Assembly (NCBI GenBank): GCA_019359515.1
Contig: JAHHHC010000002.1
Coordinates: forward strand, 124,001 to 188,000
DNA from: Desmonostoc vinosum HA7617-LM4
GTDB lineage: Bacteria > Cyanobacteriota > Cyanobacteriia > Cyanobacteriales > Nostocaceae
Reading direction: 5' to 3'
DNA length: 64,000 nucleotides
Both the position numbers and the translations under genes were made by a program. Below are positions 36,080-44,694 of the stretch, piece after piece (position 1 is the stretch's first letter; each line of letters opens with the position of its first letter). Under the pieces are notes generated by a model. That model made no database searches, was not told where the DNA came from, and saw nothing but the letters and a program-made list of their open reading frames with translations.

Positions 36080-36967
36080 TCACCTTAAATAATTTTGCCA
36101 GCTCAACCTTGCTGCACCCAACATTCCCGCACAATTACCTAGCTCTGCTGGTAATATTTGCAAACCCAAACGAGAAGTATGCAGTACTCGCCGTTCAATT
36201 TCTGCTTTCGCTGCTGGTAAGAAAAACTCAGCACTGGCGCTAACACCACCACCTATCACGATCGCTTCCGGTGTCAGCACATAAATCAAACTCGCTAAGC
36301 CAATGCCCAAATTTCTACCATACTCTTGCCAAAAAGTCAAGCTTTTGATATCACCGGCTTGAGCCAAAGCACCCAACTCAGCAGGTTCTTTACCTGTGCG
36401 GCGACGGATGGCGAATACTGAGGTGTATTGTTCCAAAGAGCCTTGATTACCGCTATTACACGCCGGGCCATTGGGATTGAAGGTAATTAAACCTAATTCT
36501 CCAGCTGCTCCTTGATGTCCAACAAACAGCTTACCATCTAGAATAATCGCACCGCCGACCCCAGTCCCCAAAGTCAACAAGATAAAATTTTGAAATCGGC
36601 GACCTGCGCCTAACCAAGCTTCTGCAACGCCTGCACAGTTAGCATCATTAGCGATCAAAGTCGGCTTACCCGTTTTAGCTTCCAACCAATCTGCCAAAGG
36701 TACATTGTGCCATCCTGCCAAGTTAATAGCAATTTGGGCAATACGCCCCGCTGCATCCGCAGGGCCGGGAGTACCAACACCGATAGCCACAGTTTGATTA
36801 TCTGCGTCAACTTGTGCGATCGCATCCAGCATCACCGCCAATACCGCCTCTGGTGTTGCCGGTTGCGGAGTTGCCACAGTTAAAGATTGTAAACAAGTAC
36901 CATCAGGTGTAAAACGCCCCAGCTTAATCGCTGTTCCGCCCAAATCGATGCCAACTACTTGATCCAC
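36080..36967 (-). CDS. ROK family sugar kinase
   Basis: This is a ROK-family protein, probably a glucokinase or N-acetyl-sugar kinase. It has the N-terminal phosphate loop VGIDLGGTAIKLG, ANDANCAGVAEAWLGAG with the catalytic Asp, LTLGTGVGGAIILDG and GHQGAAGELGL with the zinc/sugar His. The usual zinc motif CxCGxxGCxE reads CNSGNQGSLE here, so two of three cysteines are missing and the zinc site is probably lost or altered. The frame opens at 37012, but GTG 36967 (VDQVVGIDLG) gives the normal length of about 295 residues. No sugar transporter is adjacent. Confidence 0.88.
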   Translation of the reverse strand: MDQVVGIDLGGTAIKLGRFTPDGTCLQSLTVATPQPATPEAVLAVMLDAIAQVDADNQTVAIGVGTPGPADAAGRIAQIAINLAGWHNVPLADWLEAKTGKPTLIANDANCAGVAEAWLGAGRRFQNFILLTLGTGVGGAIILDGKLFVGHQGAAGELGLITFNPNGPACNSGNQGSLEQYTSVFAIRRRTGKEPAELGALAQAGDIKSLTFWQEYGRNLGIGLASLIYVLTPEAIVIGGGVSASAEFFLPAAKAEIERRVLHTSRLGLQILPAELGNCAGMLGAARLSWQNYLR

Positions 36968-37012
36968 AATGGCAATTCCAAACTTTATCTGTATAAAAAC
37001 ATAAATATACAT

Positions 37013-37362
37013 GGTAGAGATGCACCATGACGCGTCTCTACACTACAATTCATCATCAAAAAAAGCTAAAGGTTTAAAACCTTGCCCGCAAGTAGCACGA
37101 AAGAATCCTGGTATTGTCAGGCAGGCTGAAACCCCATTGTAGTTACACCAATTCTCTAAAATTCGGCTACACATTCAAACTCCGAAACCCTTACTAAATA
37201 AGAGTTTCTTAATTACGCGCTTCGCAGCGGTAGCGAGGTACGAGCGTCCGAAGGAGCGTCATTACGAATTACGAATTACGAATTGGTATTACACCCCTTT
37301 GCTTAAGCAAGCTACACATTGCGTCCCGTAAGGAAGTTTAGCTAAGTTTTTCCTATTCCCTT
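37013..37362. repeat. Intergenic region with a dispersed palindromic repeat
   Basis: A short imperfect palindrome with gtagagatg and cgcgtctctac lies at 37013-37042. At 37210-37295 there is a copy of the attacgaatt-bounded dispersed repeat, with core acgcgcttcgcagcggtagc followed by gaggtacgagcgtc. No coding capacity is evident before the small ORF at 37363. Confidence 0.6.
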
Positions 37363-37527
37363 TCATTTATGGCTATCAACAATTGTGACATTGGCTACTG
37401 GGTATGAACCGAAACGCGATCGCTCTTGCCAAGCTGTAGCTGGCGCACCTCTCAAGACACTGGCAAGAACAACCGAAAGCATGAAACCACCAGTAGCAGC
37501 AGCAATTAAAGTTAAGTTATCTTTCAC
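37363..37527 (-). CDS. Small hypothetical protein with one membrane helix (54 aa)
   Basis: A 54-codon frame starts with GTG at 37527, preceded at good spacing by agagga. It encodes KDNLTLIAAATGGFMLSVVL followed by ASVLRGAPATAWQERSRFGS and ends DSHK. Residues of about 6-22 form a single hydrophobic segment, and the remainder is a short soluble tail. It contains a HIP1 site. It lies upstream of the ABC permease on the opposite side of the repeat, and its TGA stop is at 37363-37365. I do not recognise a family; the clean start signal and protein-like composition support a real gene. Confidence 0.6.
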   Translation of the reverse strand: MKDNLTLIAAATGGFMLSVVLASVLRGAPATAWQERSRFGSYPVANVTIVDSHK

Positions 37528-37584
37528 ACGAATCCTCTGTTATTAGTTGTTATTTGTCAGTTGCTAATGACCAATAACTAATGA

Positions 37585-38481
37585 CTACTTTCGGATTCTA
37601 TTTTCTCTTCGCAATCGAGGATTGACAAATTCATTTAACCCCTCACCAAGTAGTGATAACCCTACCACCATGATTGTCATTGCCAAGCCTGGGAAAAGTG
37701 TAGTCCACCAAATGCCGATGGGCAGTGCTTCCAAGGCTTGTTTCAAATCATGTCCCCACTCGGGCAATTCTTCGGGAAGTCCTAACCCCAAAAAGCCTAA
37801 ACCACCCAATACTAAAATTGCATCGGCGGCGTTGAGGGTAAATAGTACAGGAACACTTTGAATGACGTTGAAAAACAGATATCGAGAAAGCACAGTCCAG
37901 GTAGAAGCGCCCATTGCTTGAGCTGCTTCGATGAACACTTCTGTTTTAACGCTGACAGTGTGGTTGCGAACAACACGGTAATATTGAGGGATGTAAGCAA
38001 TGCTAATAGCGATCGCTGCGTTTAATATTCCTCGTCCTACCACAAACGCCAGCGTCACCGAAAGCAGCAGTCCTGGTAAGGTGTAAATGCTATCCATAAT
38101 AAACAGCAATATCCTATCCAGATTGCCGCCGAGATAACCACTCAACATTCCCAGAGGTACACCGATAATCATACTCAGCGCTGTTGCCAAAATGACTACT
38201 TGCAAAGCCGCTTGAGCGCCAAACACAGTGCGAGAGAATACATCATAGCCCAAGCGGCTAGTACCAAACCAGTGTTTTGCTGACGGTGGTGTTTGAACCG
38301 GGTTAGAGAGGAATTCTTGAGGATTTTGCAGCCATCCCAAGAACTCAAATACAGGAGCGAAAAAAGCTATAAAAATGAAAAATAGGGTAATCGCTAACCC
38401 TATAAACATAAGTTGTTGAGAAAGGTAAGGATTTTTCGCAAAACGTAAAAATACTGGCAGTGGACGTTTGGTAATGGCCAT
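37585..38481 (-). CDS. ABC transporter permease, DppC/OppC family
   Basis: This 298-residue permease of peptide/nickel-type ABC importers has an N-terminal helix (LMFIGLAITLFFIFIAFFAP) and the OppC_N-like segment. HWFGTSRLGYDVFSRTVFGAQ is diagnostic, and there are five further helices. The ATPase-contact loop is EVFIEAAQAMGASTWTVLSRYLFFNVIQSVPV in shortened form. ATG 38481 is the natural start. The partner permease, binding protein and ATPases are not adjacent, which is common for dispersed cyanobacterial ABC genes. Confidence 0.92.
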   Translation of the reverse strand: MAITKRPLPVFLRFAKNPYLSQQLMFIGLAITLFFIFIAFFAPVFEFLGWLQNPQEFLSNPVQTPPSAKHWFGTSRLGYDVFSRTVFGAQAALQVVILATALSMIIGVPLGMLSGYLGGNLDRILLFIMDSIYTLPGLLLSVTLAFVVGRGILNAAIAISIAYIPQYYRVVRNHTVSVKTEVFIEAAQAMGASTWTVLSRYLFFNVIQSVPVLFTLNAADAILVLGGLGFLGLGLPEELPEWGHDLKQALEALPIGIWWTTLFPGLAMTIMVVGLSLLGEGLNEFVNPRLRRENRIRK

Positions 38482-38652
38482 GAGCGATCCATTCAGCTAG
38501 ATACGCTGACCATTTTACATACTGGAGATTAGGGATTGGGAACTAAACATCATAAAAGTTTGACTGATTAGTGGCAATGAAAGAGCTATACCGTGGATAA
38601 CTGTATCTACCTGTTAGAGTTAACAGAGTCAGGCTAAATTAAGGGAGGAATT

Positions 38653-38892
38653 ATAAACGCTTACAAGAAATACATCACTATCACAGATCCAAAACAAGTG
38701 ATATTATCTGATTTACCTTTTCAGGCAGGACAGCGAGTTGAAATAATTATCTTAGCTGAGGAGCATCCCAAAGCGGAAATTAGTAAAAAGCTGAGAGATT
38801 TATTTGAGGAAACACAGTTGCTACCAGAAGTACAAGATATTACAGAAGCAGAAATTGCAGCAGAAATTGCAGCTTATCGACGTGGCGAATGA
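38653..38892 (+). CDS. Antitoxin-like protein of a decayed toxin-antitoxin pair
   Basis: The frame reads NAYKKYITITDPKQVILSDL then PFQAGQRVEIIILAEEHPKA, ending EIAAEIAAYRRGE, and looks like a VapB-type antitoxin. The natural N-terminus would be MNAYKK, but the codon at the start position (38653) is ATA, just after the ribosome binding site gggagga. The first canonical start is GTG 38698, which would remove 15 residues. The stop overlaps the ATG of a PIN-domain gene (ATGA), as in true vapBC operons. Since the toxin is truncated, the antitoxin may be drifting. Confidence 0.6.
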   Translation: MNAYKKYITITDPKQVILSDLPFQAGQRVEIIILAEEHPKAEISKKLRDLFEETQLLPEVQDITEAEIAAEIAAYRRGE

Positions 38893-38975
38893 AAGTTGTT
38901 ATTGACACGAATGTTTTAGTTTCTGCTATTTCTGTATCTTTATTTAACAGGTTAGTTTGTGATGTAGGGGAGTGA
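38889..38975 (+). pseudogene. Truncated PIN-domain (VapC-like) toxin
   Basis: The frame starts with ATG overlapping the antitoxin stop codon and encodes MKVVIDTNVLVSAIS, the first strand of a PIN domain with its catalytic Asp. It then runs into unrelated sequence and stops after 28 codons. PIN toxins have about 130 residues, so nearly all of it was deleted and the product cannot be a nuclease. Confidence 0.75.
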
Positions 38976-39048
38976 AGATTTGGGCTAGAGTTAAAACTTA
39001 TTTTCTAGTATCCACTTTCTACTCCCCAAGACAGTAGCTCCTCACTTA

Positions 39049-40422
39049 CTAAAGATTGCTTTCAATTAACTGACGATATTCACTCTTTTGCTTGACACCT
39101 TTAACTTCTTTCACCAGATCCTTGTCTTTAAATAACTGGATTGTCGGTGTTCCTGTCACACCGGCATTTTCAGCAATTTCTCGGTCTTTATCGATGTCAA
39201 TTTCGACAAAGTGAATTTTACTGTCAAATTCATCCACTACTTTATTCAGAATTGGTTTGAGGGTATGGCAAGGGCCGCAACCAGGAGAAACGTATTTTAC
39301 CAAGAGTAGGCGATCGCTTTCATGGAACAACTTCCGCAAAGCATAGCCACCTTCATGGCGTGTCGCATTCAAGTTAAATCCGGCTTCTTCCTCAGCTTCA
39401 GTTTTCTTCGCGGCTGGCTGATGTGCTAATTCATTGTCTACCGTTTCTGGCTGTTGGTGGAATTCCTGAATCAAACCACTCGATGACAACCAGCGTTCAG
39501 CCAACATCGCCGCCATACAACCGGTACCCGCCGCTGTAATTGCCTGACGAAATTCATGATCTTGCACGTCACCAGCAGCAAAAACGCCTTCTACACTAGT
39601 TTCTACAGAACCATGTTTGGTGATAACATAACCGACTTCATCGAGTTCCAGTTGTCCCTCAAATAAAGAAGTATTGGGAGTGTGACCAATGGCGTAGAAT
39701 AAACCCTTAGCGTGCAGTTCGCTTTCTTCCCCGGTTTTGGTATTACGAATTTTCACCCCTTCCATGTGACCATTACCGAAAATATCTACAGCTTCACTAT
39801 TCCAATGCACTTGGATTTTGGGGTTATTCAAAACCCTGTCTTGCATCGCTTTAGAAGCCCGCATCTTATCGGAGCGTACTAACATATTTACCTTAGAACC
39901 ATACTTGGTGAGGTAAATTGATTCTTCCGCCGCTGAGTCACCAGCACCAATCACAGCCAATTCTGCACCGTGAAAAATCGGTGTTGCACCATCGCAAATT
40001 GCACAAGCTGAGATACCCCGACTCCAAAATTCACGCTCATTAGGTAAACCCAAACGCTTAGCTGTTGCACCAGTAGCTATGATCAAGCTATGGGCTTTGA
40101 CTTCCCTTTCTTCCGAACGGACAGTAAAAGGACGCTGACTTAAATCAACTGAAACCACATCCTCTGTATATAACTCAGCTCCCCAACGCTCTGCTTGCGC
40201 CTTCATCTTGTCCATCAGTTCCGGCCCGGTAATACCTTGGGGAAACCCAGGAAAATTTTCGACTTCAGTCGTTGTCATCAGTTGCCCACCAGGCAACCCC
40301 CCGGCTTGGAAACCTTCAAATACAACAGGTTTTAAGTTAGCGCGTCCCGCATATATGGCAGCTGTATAACCTGCTGGCCCAGAACCAATAATTACTACGT
40401 TTTCTACAGTCGGGTTAGTCAT
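39049..40422 (-). CDS. trxB: NADPH thioredoxin reductase with C-terminal thioredoxin domain (NTRC)
   Basis: This 457-residue fusion joins an NADPH-thioredoxin reductase to a thioredoxin and delivers NADPH electrons to 2-Cys peroxiredoxins and other targets in oxygenic phototrophs. The FAD site is [19 protein letters not shown] and the redox CAICDG lies near residue 141. The NADPH site is [15 protein letters not shown], and [15 protein letters not shown] closes the reductase part. After a linker rich in E, H and Q (about 325-355), the thioredoxin domain carries [12 protein letters not shown] near residue 382. Only some cyanobacteria have this fusion. ATG 40422 is the natural start. Confidence 0.97.
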   Translation of the reverse strand: MTNPTVENVVIIGSGPAGYTAAIYAGRANLKPVVFEGFQAGGLPGGQLMTTTEVENFPGFPQGITGPELMDKMKAQAERWGAELYTEDVVSVDLSQRPFTVRSEEREVKAHSLIIATGATAKRLGLPNEREFWSRGISACAICDGATPIFHGAELAVIGAGDSAAEESIYLTKYGSKVNMLVRSDKMRASKAMQDRVLNNPKIQVHWNSEAVDIFGNGHMEGVKIRNTKTGEESELHAKGLFYAIGHTPNTSLFEGQLELDEVGYVITKHGSVETSVEGVFAAGDVQDHEFRQAITAAGTGCMAAMLAERWLSSSGLIQEFHQQPETVDNELAHQPAAKKTEAEEEAGFNLNATRHEGGYALRKLFHESDRLLLVKYVSPGCGPCHTLKPILNKVVDEFDSKIHFVEIDIDKDREIAENAGVTGTPTIQLFKDKDLVKEVKGVKQKSEYRQLIESNL

Positions 40423-40604
40423 GACAGTTATACGAACTCATAACGACTACGTTTAATATAGCATAACTGAGAGCGATCGCAAGTTATTGAATGTGGATGT
40501 GATCGTTACGTCAGTAGACTATGTTAAAGCACTATTCTGGCGCTATCTTTAATTTCTTTATGCCGTAACATACCTGATAAAAGTTTTGAGCGATCAAATT
40601 CACC

Positions 40605-40805
40605 TTATTCAGGCTTTTGTTGTAGATATTGTCTAATAGTTTCAAGATCTAGTTCTAAAAATTCTGCTATTTCTTGAATACTCATACCTCTATCAATACA
40701 TTTTGAAACCAATTTTAATTTTACTTCTAGTTCTGTTTCCGGCTTTGTTTTTGCTAAGATGCTCTGGTACAATCGAGTTTTTGTAAATCCGTCTAAATCT
40801 AGCAT
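40605..40805 (-). CDS. Small helix-turn-helix-like protein, possible Rpn C-terminal remnant
   Basis: This 66-residue protein reads TKTRLYQSILAKTKPETELE in its first half and ELDLETIRQYLQQKPE at its C-terminus. The second half (KLKLVSKCIDRGMSIQEIAE) resembles the C-terminal tail of Rpn/PD-(D/E)XK transposase-like proteins, which ends in a helix-turn-helix-like segment. It may be a surviving fragment of such a gene or a free-standing small protein. ATG 40805 has no strong ribosome binding site. Confidence 0.5.
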   Translation of the reverse strand: MLDLDGFTKTRLYQSILAKTKPETELEVKLKLVSKCIDRGMSIQEIAEFLELDLETIRQYLQQKPE

Positions 40806-40869
40806 GGCTTCAATGTTTTGTTAGTAGGAGCGATCGCTACAGGTAGACTTAGAATATTAACAAATGTAA

Positions 40870-40897
40870 AAACCCTGCTCATTTTTGAACAGGGTTT
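40870..40897 (-). terminator. Rho-independent terminator downstream of a 31-aa ORF
   Basis: On the minus strand AAACCCTG-ttcaaaaatgag-CAGGGTTT is followed by TTACATTTG, so the second arm runs into a five-T tract. It lies about 36 bases after the stop of the small ORF 40934-41029. Confidence 0.7.
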
Positions 40898-40933
40898 AGT
40901 GAACTTTTTGACTAAAGTTTTGTAACTTATTTC

Positions 40934-41029
40934 TTAAAACATATTCATGATTGTGATGATGCTAGCGCTGGTCAACATGATCAAAGCGCCCATAACTATG
41001 GATTTACCAAATTGATTTGCATTATTCAT
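40934..41029 (-). CDS. 31-residue single-helix membrane protein
   Basis: A short frame encodes MNNANQFGKSIVMGALIMLT followed by SASIITIMNMF, preceded by aaagga at suitable spacing and followed by a terminator. The hydrophobic core is one membrane helix. It has the size of the tiny subunits of photosynthetic and respiratory complexes, but the sequence does not match PetG, PetL, PetM, PetN or the PSI/PSII small subunits that I know. The function is unknown. Confidence 0.55.
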   Translation of the reverse strand: MNNANQFGKSIVMGALIMLTSASIITIMNMF

Positions 41030-41294
41030 TTTATTAAAATCCTTTAATTTTGGGTATTTATTCAAAATAACAGGGACAGTATAAATATCCATACAAACAC
41101 TGTAAAACTTAAAACACTGTAAATTTTCTTAGTAAAGACTATAGTATTTGCTTCATATACTGAGTGATGATTGTTGCTATGAGTTTAGCGATCGCCGAAC
41201 CAGATACTACACCTGCTTTCCGAGCGGGATATGTGTCTTGATGGAGTAAAATTAACATTAGTCAAGGTTGAAATTATTTGCACAAAAAATTATC

Positions 41295-42020
41295 ATGACA
41301 GTCTCCACAGCGTCTACAAACCAGACAACCACTTTTGACTTAGAGCGATTAAATCAACAGTTTGAAACTGCCACTCCCAAGGAAATCTTGGCATGGTCTA
41401 TAGAAAATACCCCCAGTGGATTAGTTCAAACCAGCGCCTTTAACGTGGATGACATGGTAATTACCCACATTCTTTACAGTGAACTTCAGCACCCAGTTCC
41501 CGTAATCTTTCTCGATACCTTGTACCACTTCCGCGAAAGTCTAGAACTAGTAGCCAAAGCCAAAGATATCTACAACCTAGATTTGAAAACTTACAAAACT
41601 CCAGATGTCGATACCCGCGAAGCCTTTATCGCCAAATATGGCGAAGCACTGTGGGATAAAGATATTACCCAATTCCACCAAATTACCAAAATTGAACCTC
41701 TGCAACGAGGTTTAGACGAATTAAACACCATCGCTTGGATTACCGGTCGTCGGCGCGACCAAGCTGTCACCCGTGCTAATATGCCCATATTTGAATTAGA
41801 TGGCAAAGGACGGCTAAAAGTAAATCCCATCGCCACTTGGACACGCCAAGACAGTTGGGTATACGTAGCCGAACATAAAGTAATTTACAATCCTTTACAC
41901 GACCAAGGTTATCCCAGTATTGGTGACGAACCTATCACAACTAAAGTAGGTGAAGGCGAAGACGAACGCGCCGGACGCTGGCGGGGAAGCAATAAAACTG
42001 AATGTGGAATTCATATTTAG
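41295..42020 (+). CDS. cysH: Phosphoadenosine phosphosulfate reductase
   Basis: CysH reduces PAPS to sulfite with thioredoxin in assimilatory sulfate reduction. The PP-motif region is SAFNVDDMVITHIL, followed by FLDTLYHFRESLELV, AWITGRRRDQAVTR and the C-terminal catalytic cysteine in KTECGIHI. The extra cysteines of the iron-sulfur APS-reductase type are absent, so PAPS is the expected substrate. The frame opens at TTG 41268, but ATG 41295 is the likely start (241 residues). NTRC upstream and CysH share thioredoxin-linked chemistry, but I see no operon link. Confidence 0.95.
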   Translation: MTVSTASTNQTTTFDLERLNQQFETATPKEILAWSIENTPSGLVQTSAFNVDDMVITHILYSELQHPVPVIFLDTLYHFRESLELVAKAKDIYNLDLKTYKTPDVDTREAFIAKYGEALWDKDITQFHQITKIEPLQRGLDELNTIAWITGRRRDQAVTRANMPIFELDGKGRLKVNPIATWTRQDSWVYVAEHKVIYNPLHDQGYPSIGDEPITTKVGEGEDERAGRWRGSNKTECGIHI

Positions 42021-42097
42021 TCATATGTTCAGTAGTCGTTAGTCATTTGTCATTAGTATTTAGACAAAGGACAAATGACTAACCACAAAGGACAAAT

Positions 42098-43351
42098 ATG
42101 ATCAAAATCCTTCACCTTTCCGACATCCACATGGGAAGTGGTTTTTCCCACGGACGAATTAATCCCGCGACAGGATTGAATACACGATTAGAAGATTTTG
42201 TCAAGACATTATCTTTGTGTATTGACCGAGCGTTAGCAGATGCTGTAGACCTAGTGATATTTGGCGGCGATGCTTTCCCGGATGCGACACCGCCGCCTTA
42301 TGTCCAAGAAGCTTTTGCCAGCCAGTTTCGTCGGCTTGTGGATGCGAAGATTCCCACAGTGTTGTTGGTAGGAAACCACGACCAACATTCTCAAGGGTTG
42401 GGAGGAGCAAGTTTATGTATTTACCGCACTTTGGGAGTCCCGGGGTTTATTGTGGGAGATACATTAACCACCCACCACATTCCAACCCGCAATGGTAAAG
42501 TGCAGGTAATTACACTACCGTGGTTGACTCGTTCAACGCTGATGACGCGCCAAGAGACAGAGAGTATGTCTCTTGCAGACGTTAGCCAAATGTTAACGGA
42601 ACGCTTGCAAGTTGTCCTAGAAGCAGAAATTCGTCGTCTTGACCCCGATATACCTACTGTACTTTTAGCTCATTTGATGGCTGACAATGCTACTTTAGGA
42701 GCAGAACGTCTTTTAGCAGTGGGAAAAGGCTTTACTCTACCTCTATCTTTGCTGACGCGGCCTTGTTTTGATTATGTAGCGCTAGGACACGTCCATCGTC
42801 ATCAAAACCTGAATAAAGCTAATAACCCGCCGATAATTTATCCAGGGAGTATTGAGCGAGTAGATTTTAGCGAAGAAAAAGAAGACAAAGGTTATGTGAT
42901 GATAGAATTGGAGCCTGGTAGCGCTCAGTGGGAATTTTGTTCTTTACCAGTCCGGTCTTTTCGTACAATTGAGGTGGATGTATCGAAAGCAGATGAACCA
43001 CAAACTGCTTTAATGAAAGCGATCGCTAAACATGACATTGAAGATTCTGTAGTACGGCTAATCTACAAACTCCGTTCTGAACAGATGGATTTAATTGATA
43101 GTGCCTCTCTACATGCTGCTTTAAAATCAGCCCATACTTATACTATTCAAGCAGAATTACTGAGTCAATTAGCTCGACCCCGCATCCCCGAATTGAGTGC
43201 GAGTAACAGCATTGACCCAATGGAAGCATTGAAAACATATTTAAATAATCGAGAAGACCTTAAAGACATAGCAACATCAATGCTAGAAGCAGCACAAAAA
43301 TTGTTAGCAGATGATGTAGAAATTTGGCTAGAAGGAGCAACTTCTGATTAA
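42098..43351 (+). CDS. SbcD-like DNA repair exonuclease / calcineurin-type metallophosphoesterase
   Basis: This 417-residue protein has the metallophosphoesterase metal ligands in order: LSDIHMG at residues 7-13, GGDAFPD near 56, VGNHDQHSQG near 92, a His in LLAHLMADN near 190 and ALGHVHRHQ near 228. The arrangement fits the SbcD/Mre11 nuclease subunit, which works with the SMC-like ATPase SbcC in processing DNA ends. sbcC is not in the window. The C-terminal region (about 290-417) is helical and acidic, as in other cyanobacterial homologues. ATG 42098 is the natural start. Confidence 0.85.
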   Translation: MIKILHLSDIHMGSGFSHGRINPATGLNTRLEDFVKTLSLCIDRALADAVDLVIFGGDAFPDATPPPYVQEAFASQFRRLVDAKIPTVLLVGNHDQHSQGLGGASLCIYRTLGVPGFIVGDTLTTHHIPTRNGKVQVITLPWLTRSTLMTRQETESMSLADVSQMLTERLQVVLEAEIRRLDPDIPTVLLAHLMADNATLGAERLLAVGKGFTLPLSLLTRPCFDYVALGHVHRHQNLNKANNPPIIYPGSIERVDFSEEKEDKGYVMIELEPGSAQWEFCSLPVRSFRTIEVDVSKADEPQTALMKAIAKHDIEDSVVRLIYKLRSEQMDLIDSASLHAALKSAHTYTIQAELLSQLARPRIPELSASNSIDPMEALKTYLNNREDLKDIATSMLEAAQKLLADDVEIWLEGATSD

Positions 43352-43388
43352 CATCAATAAGTACAAAAAGATATCAATAGGTTTAAAG

Positions 43389-43961
43389 ATGAAACTCAAG
43401 CTTTTAGCTATATTATTGTTACCTACAATAGTAACATTTAATGTATTTTCATCAACTGCTATAGTGCCGATAATCAAACCTGTAATTGCTGAAAATGTCA
43501 GTAAATTTAAAACCTTTAATCTCCCGAATGAGTTTTCAGTTTCATATCCGGCGAGATGGTTTATTCAACATACAACCAACCCTCCAAATACAACTCCTAG
43601 AGAATTAGTAATTATCACCAACTTAAAACCATCAAAAATCGGTAGTGGAGAATTGCCTCCAAATTTGATTAAAACTGATATTCAAATTAATCCTGAATCT
43701 CTAGAAACTAGCATTCAGAAAGTAATCCAGAGTAGAAACGACAATCAAGACGAAAAAATCACCAAATTTGGTAAAATATTTATTGGTGGTAAAGAGGCAT
43801 TTAGAGCATGGATTTCCGGCATAGAAGGTAAATCAATATTAACTCTTGTCCGTCATGGAAACAAAGAGACTGTTAGTATTATCAGCTTTTATAGTGAGCA
43901 GAATCCTGCCGCCATACCGATCATTCAGCGCCTACATAATTCCTTTCGTAGCTATCGTTAA
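43389..43961 (+). CDS. Exported hypothetical protein, PsbP-like
   Basis: This 190-residue protein has an N-terminal signal or anchor (KLLAILLLPTIVTFNVFSS). FNLPNEFSVSYPARWFIQHT resembles the opening of PsbP/MOG1-fold domains, and the C-terminus is IIQRLHNSFRSYR. PsbP-like proteins are lumenal or periplasmic and some bind calcium or assist photosystem II, but I would not claim that role here. It follows the SbcD-like gene by 37 bases and may be cotranscribed. Confidence 0.65.
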   Translation: MKLKLLAILLLPTIVTFNVFSSTAIVPIIKPVIAENVSKFKTFNLPNEFSVSYPARWFIQHTTNPPNTTPRELVIITNLKPSKIGSGELPPNLIKTDIQINPESLETSIQKVIQSRNDNQDEKITKFGKIFIGGKEAFRAWISGIEGKSILTLVRHGNKETVSIISFYSEQNPAAIPIIQRLHNSFRSYR

Positions 43962-44010
43962 CTTCTGATCTTTGGGTGTCTTTGTATTAAACATTAAAAA
44001 AGCTTATAAT

Positions 44011-44445
44011 TTAATGCAAAATTTCCAATTTTGTAATTAAAGATTCTTTGCGAGTTTTGCCACAAGGTTCAGCACTTTGACAATCATTAACTGATGCGAT
44101 TTCATAAAAAGCGCGTACTTTCTTGTTTAAAAAAGCGTCTTGTTTTTCACAGATTTCAAACGATGCACCTACATTATGTTCCCTTCCAGTTTCATCTACT
44201 AAAGTGACGTAGCACATAATGTCACCGTTTACCATCTCTTTAACTGTGCCAGTTTTTGGTTGTTTGGTAGCAATTTTCTGAGATGTACCAGATGTAAAAC
44301 TGGGAGTTTTCTGTGTAGATTGATTCTTAGGTGATTGAGTTGTGTTTATTGAAGTTTTACTTAAGATATCCGTTTGTGAACTGCTACAACTTACAATTCC
44401 AACAGAGCAAATAATTACTACAATAGTTGAAATTAATTTTTTCAT
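44011..44445 (-). CDS. Predicted lipoprotein of unknown function
   Basis: This 144-residue protein starts MKKLISTIVVIICSVGIVSC, ending in a lipobox cysteine, followed by a Ser/Thr/Lys-rich linker. The C-terminal part (VKEMVNGDIMCYVTLVDETG and later EICEKQDAFLNKKVRAFYEI) is a compact domain with four cysteines that may form two disulfides. I do not recognise the family. ATG 44445 is the natural start. It is convergent with the PsbP-like gene. Confidence 0.65.
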   Translation of the reverse strand: MKKLISTIVVIICSVGIVSCSSSQTDILSKTSINTTQSPKNQSTQKTPSFTSGTSQKIATKQPKTGTVKEMVNGDIMCYVTLVDETGREHNVGASFEICEKQDAFLNKKVRAFYEIASVNDCQSAEPCGKTRKESLITKLEILH

Positions 44446-44574
44446 GAAACTAATTAAATATTTAGTTCAGGGTGAAAAAGGATAGAAGTCATTATCAATA
44501 ATCATATACTCAACCTCAAAAGAACTGCTAAAGATTCAGTGTGGGGGCAGGGAGCAGGGTAGATAATCAATTCC

Positions 44575-44631
44575 CCATTACCCCTAATCCCCACTCCCTC
44601 CGGGAGCGAGGGCCCCGAGTTCCCCAATTCC
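44575..44631. repeat. C/G-rich palindromic repeat copy
   Basis: The sequence attacccctaatccccactc continues into cctccgggagcgagggcccc and gagttcccc. It matches the tandem copies upstream of carA (6342-6430) with one base change in the stem. Confidence 0.6.
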
Positions 44632-44694
44632 GTGCCAAACAATGCCAGAGGCTGTAAAAATAGTGATGCCAACTGCTTTAATTCACACCTACCA

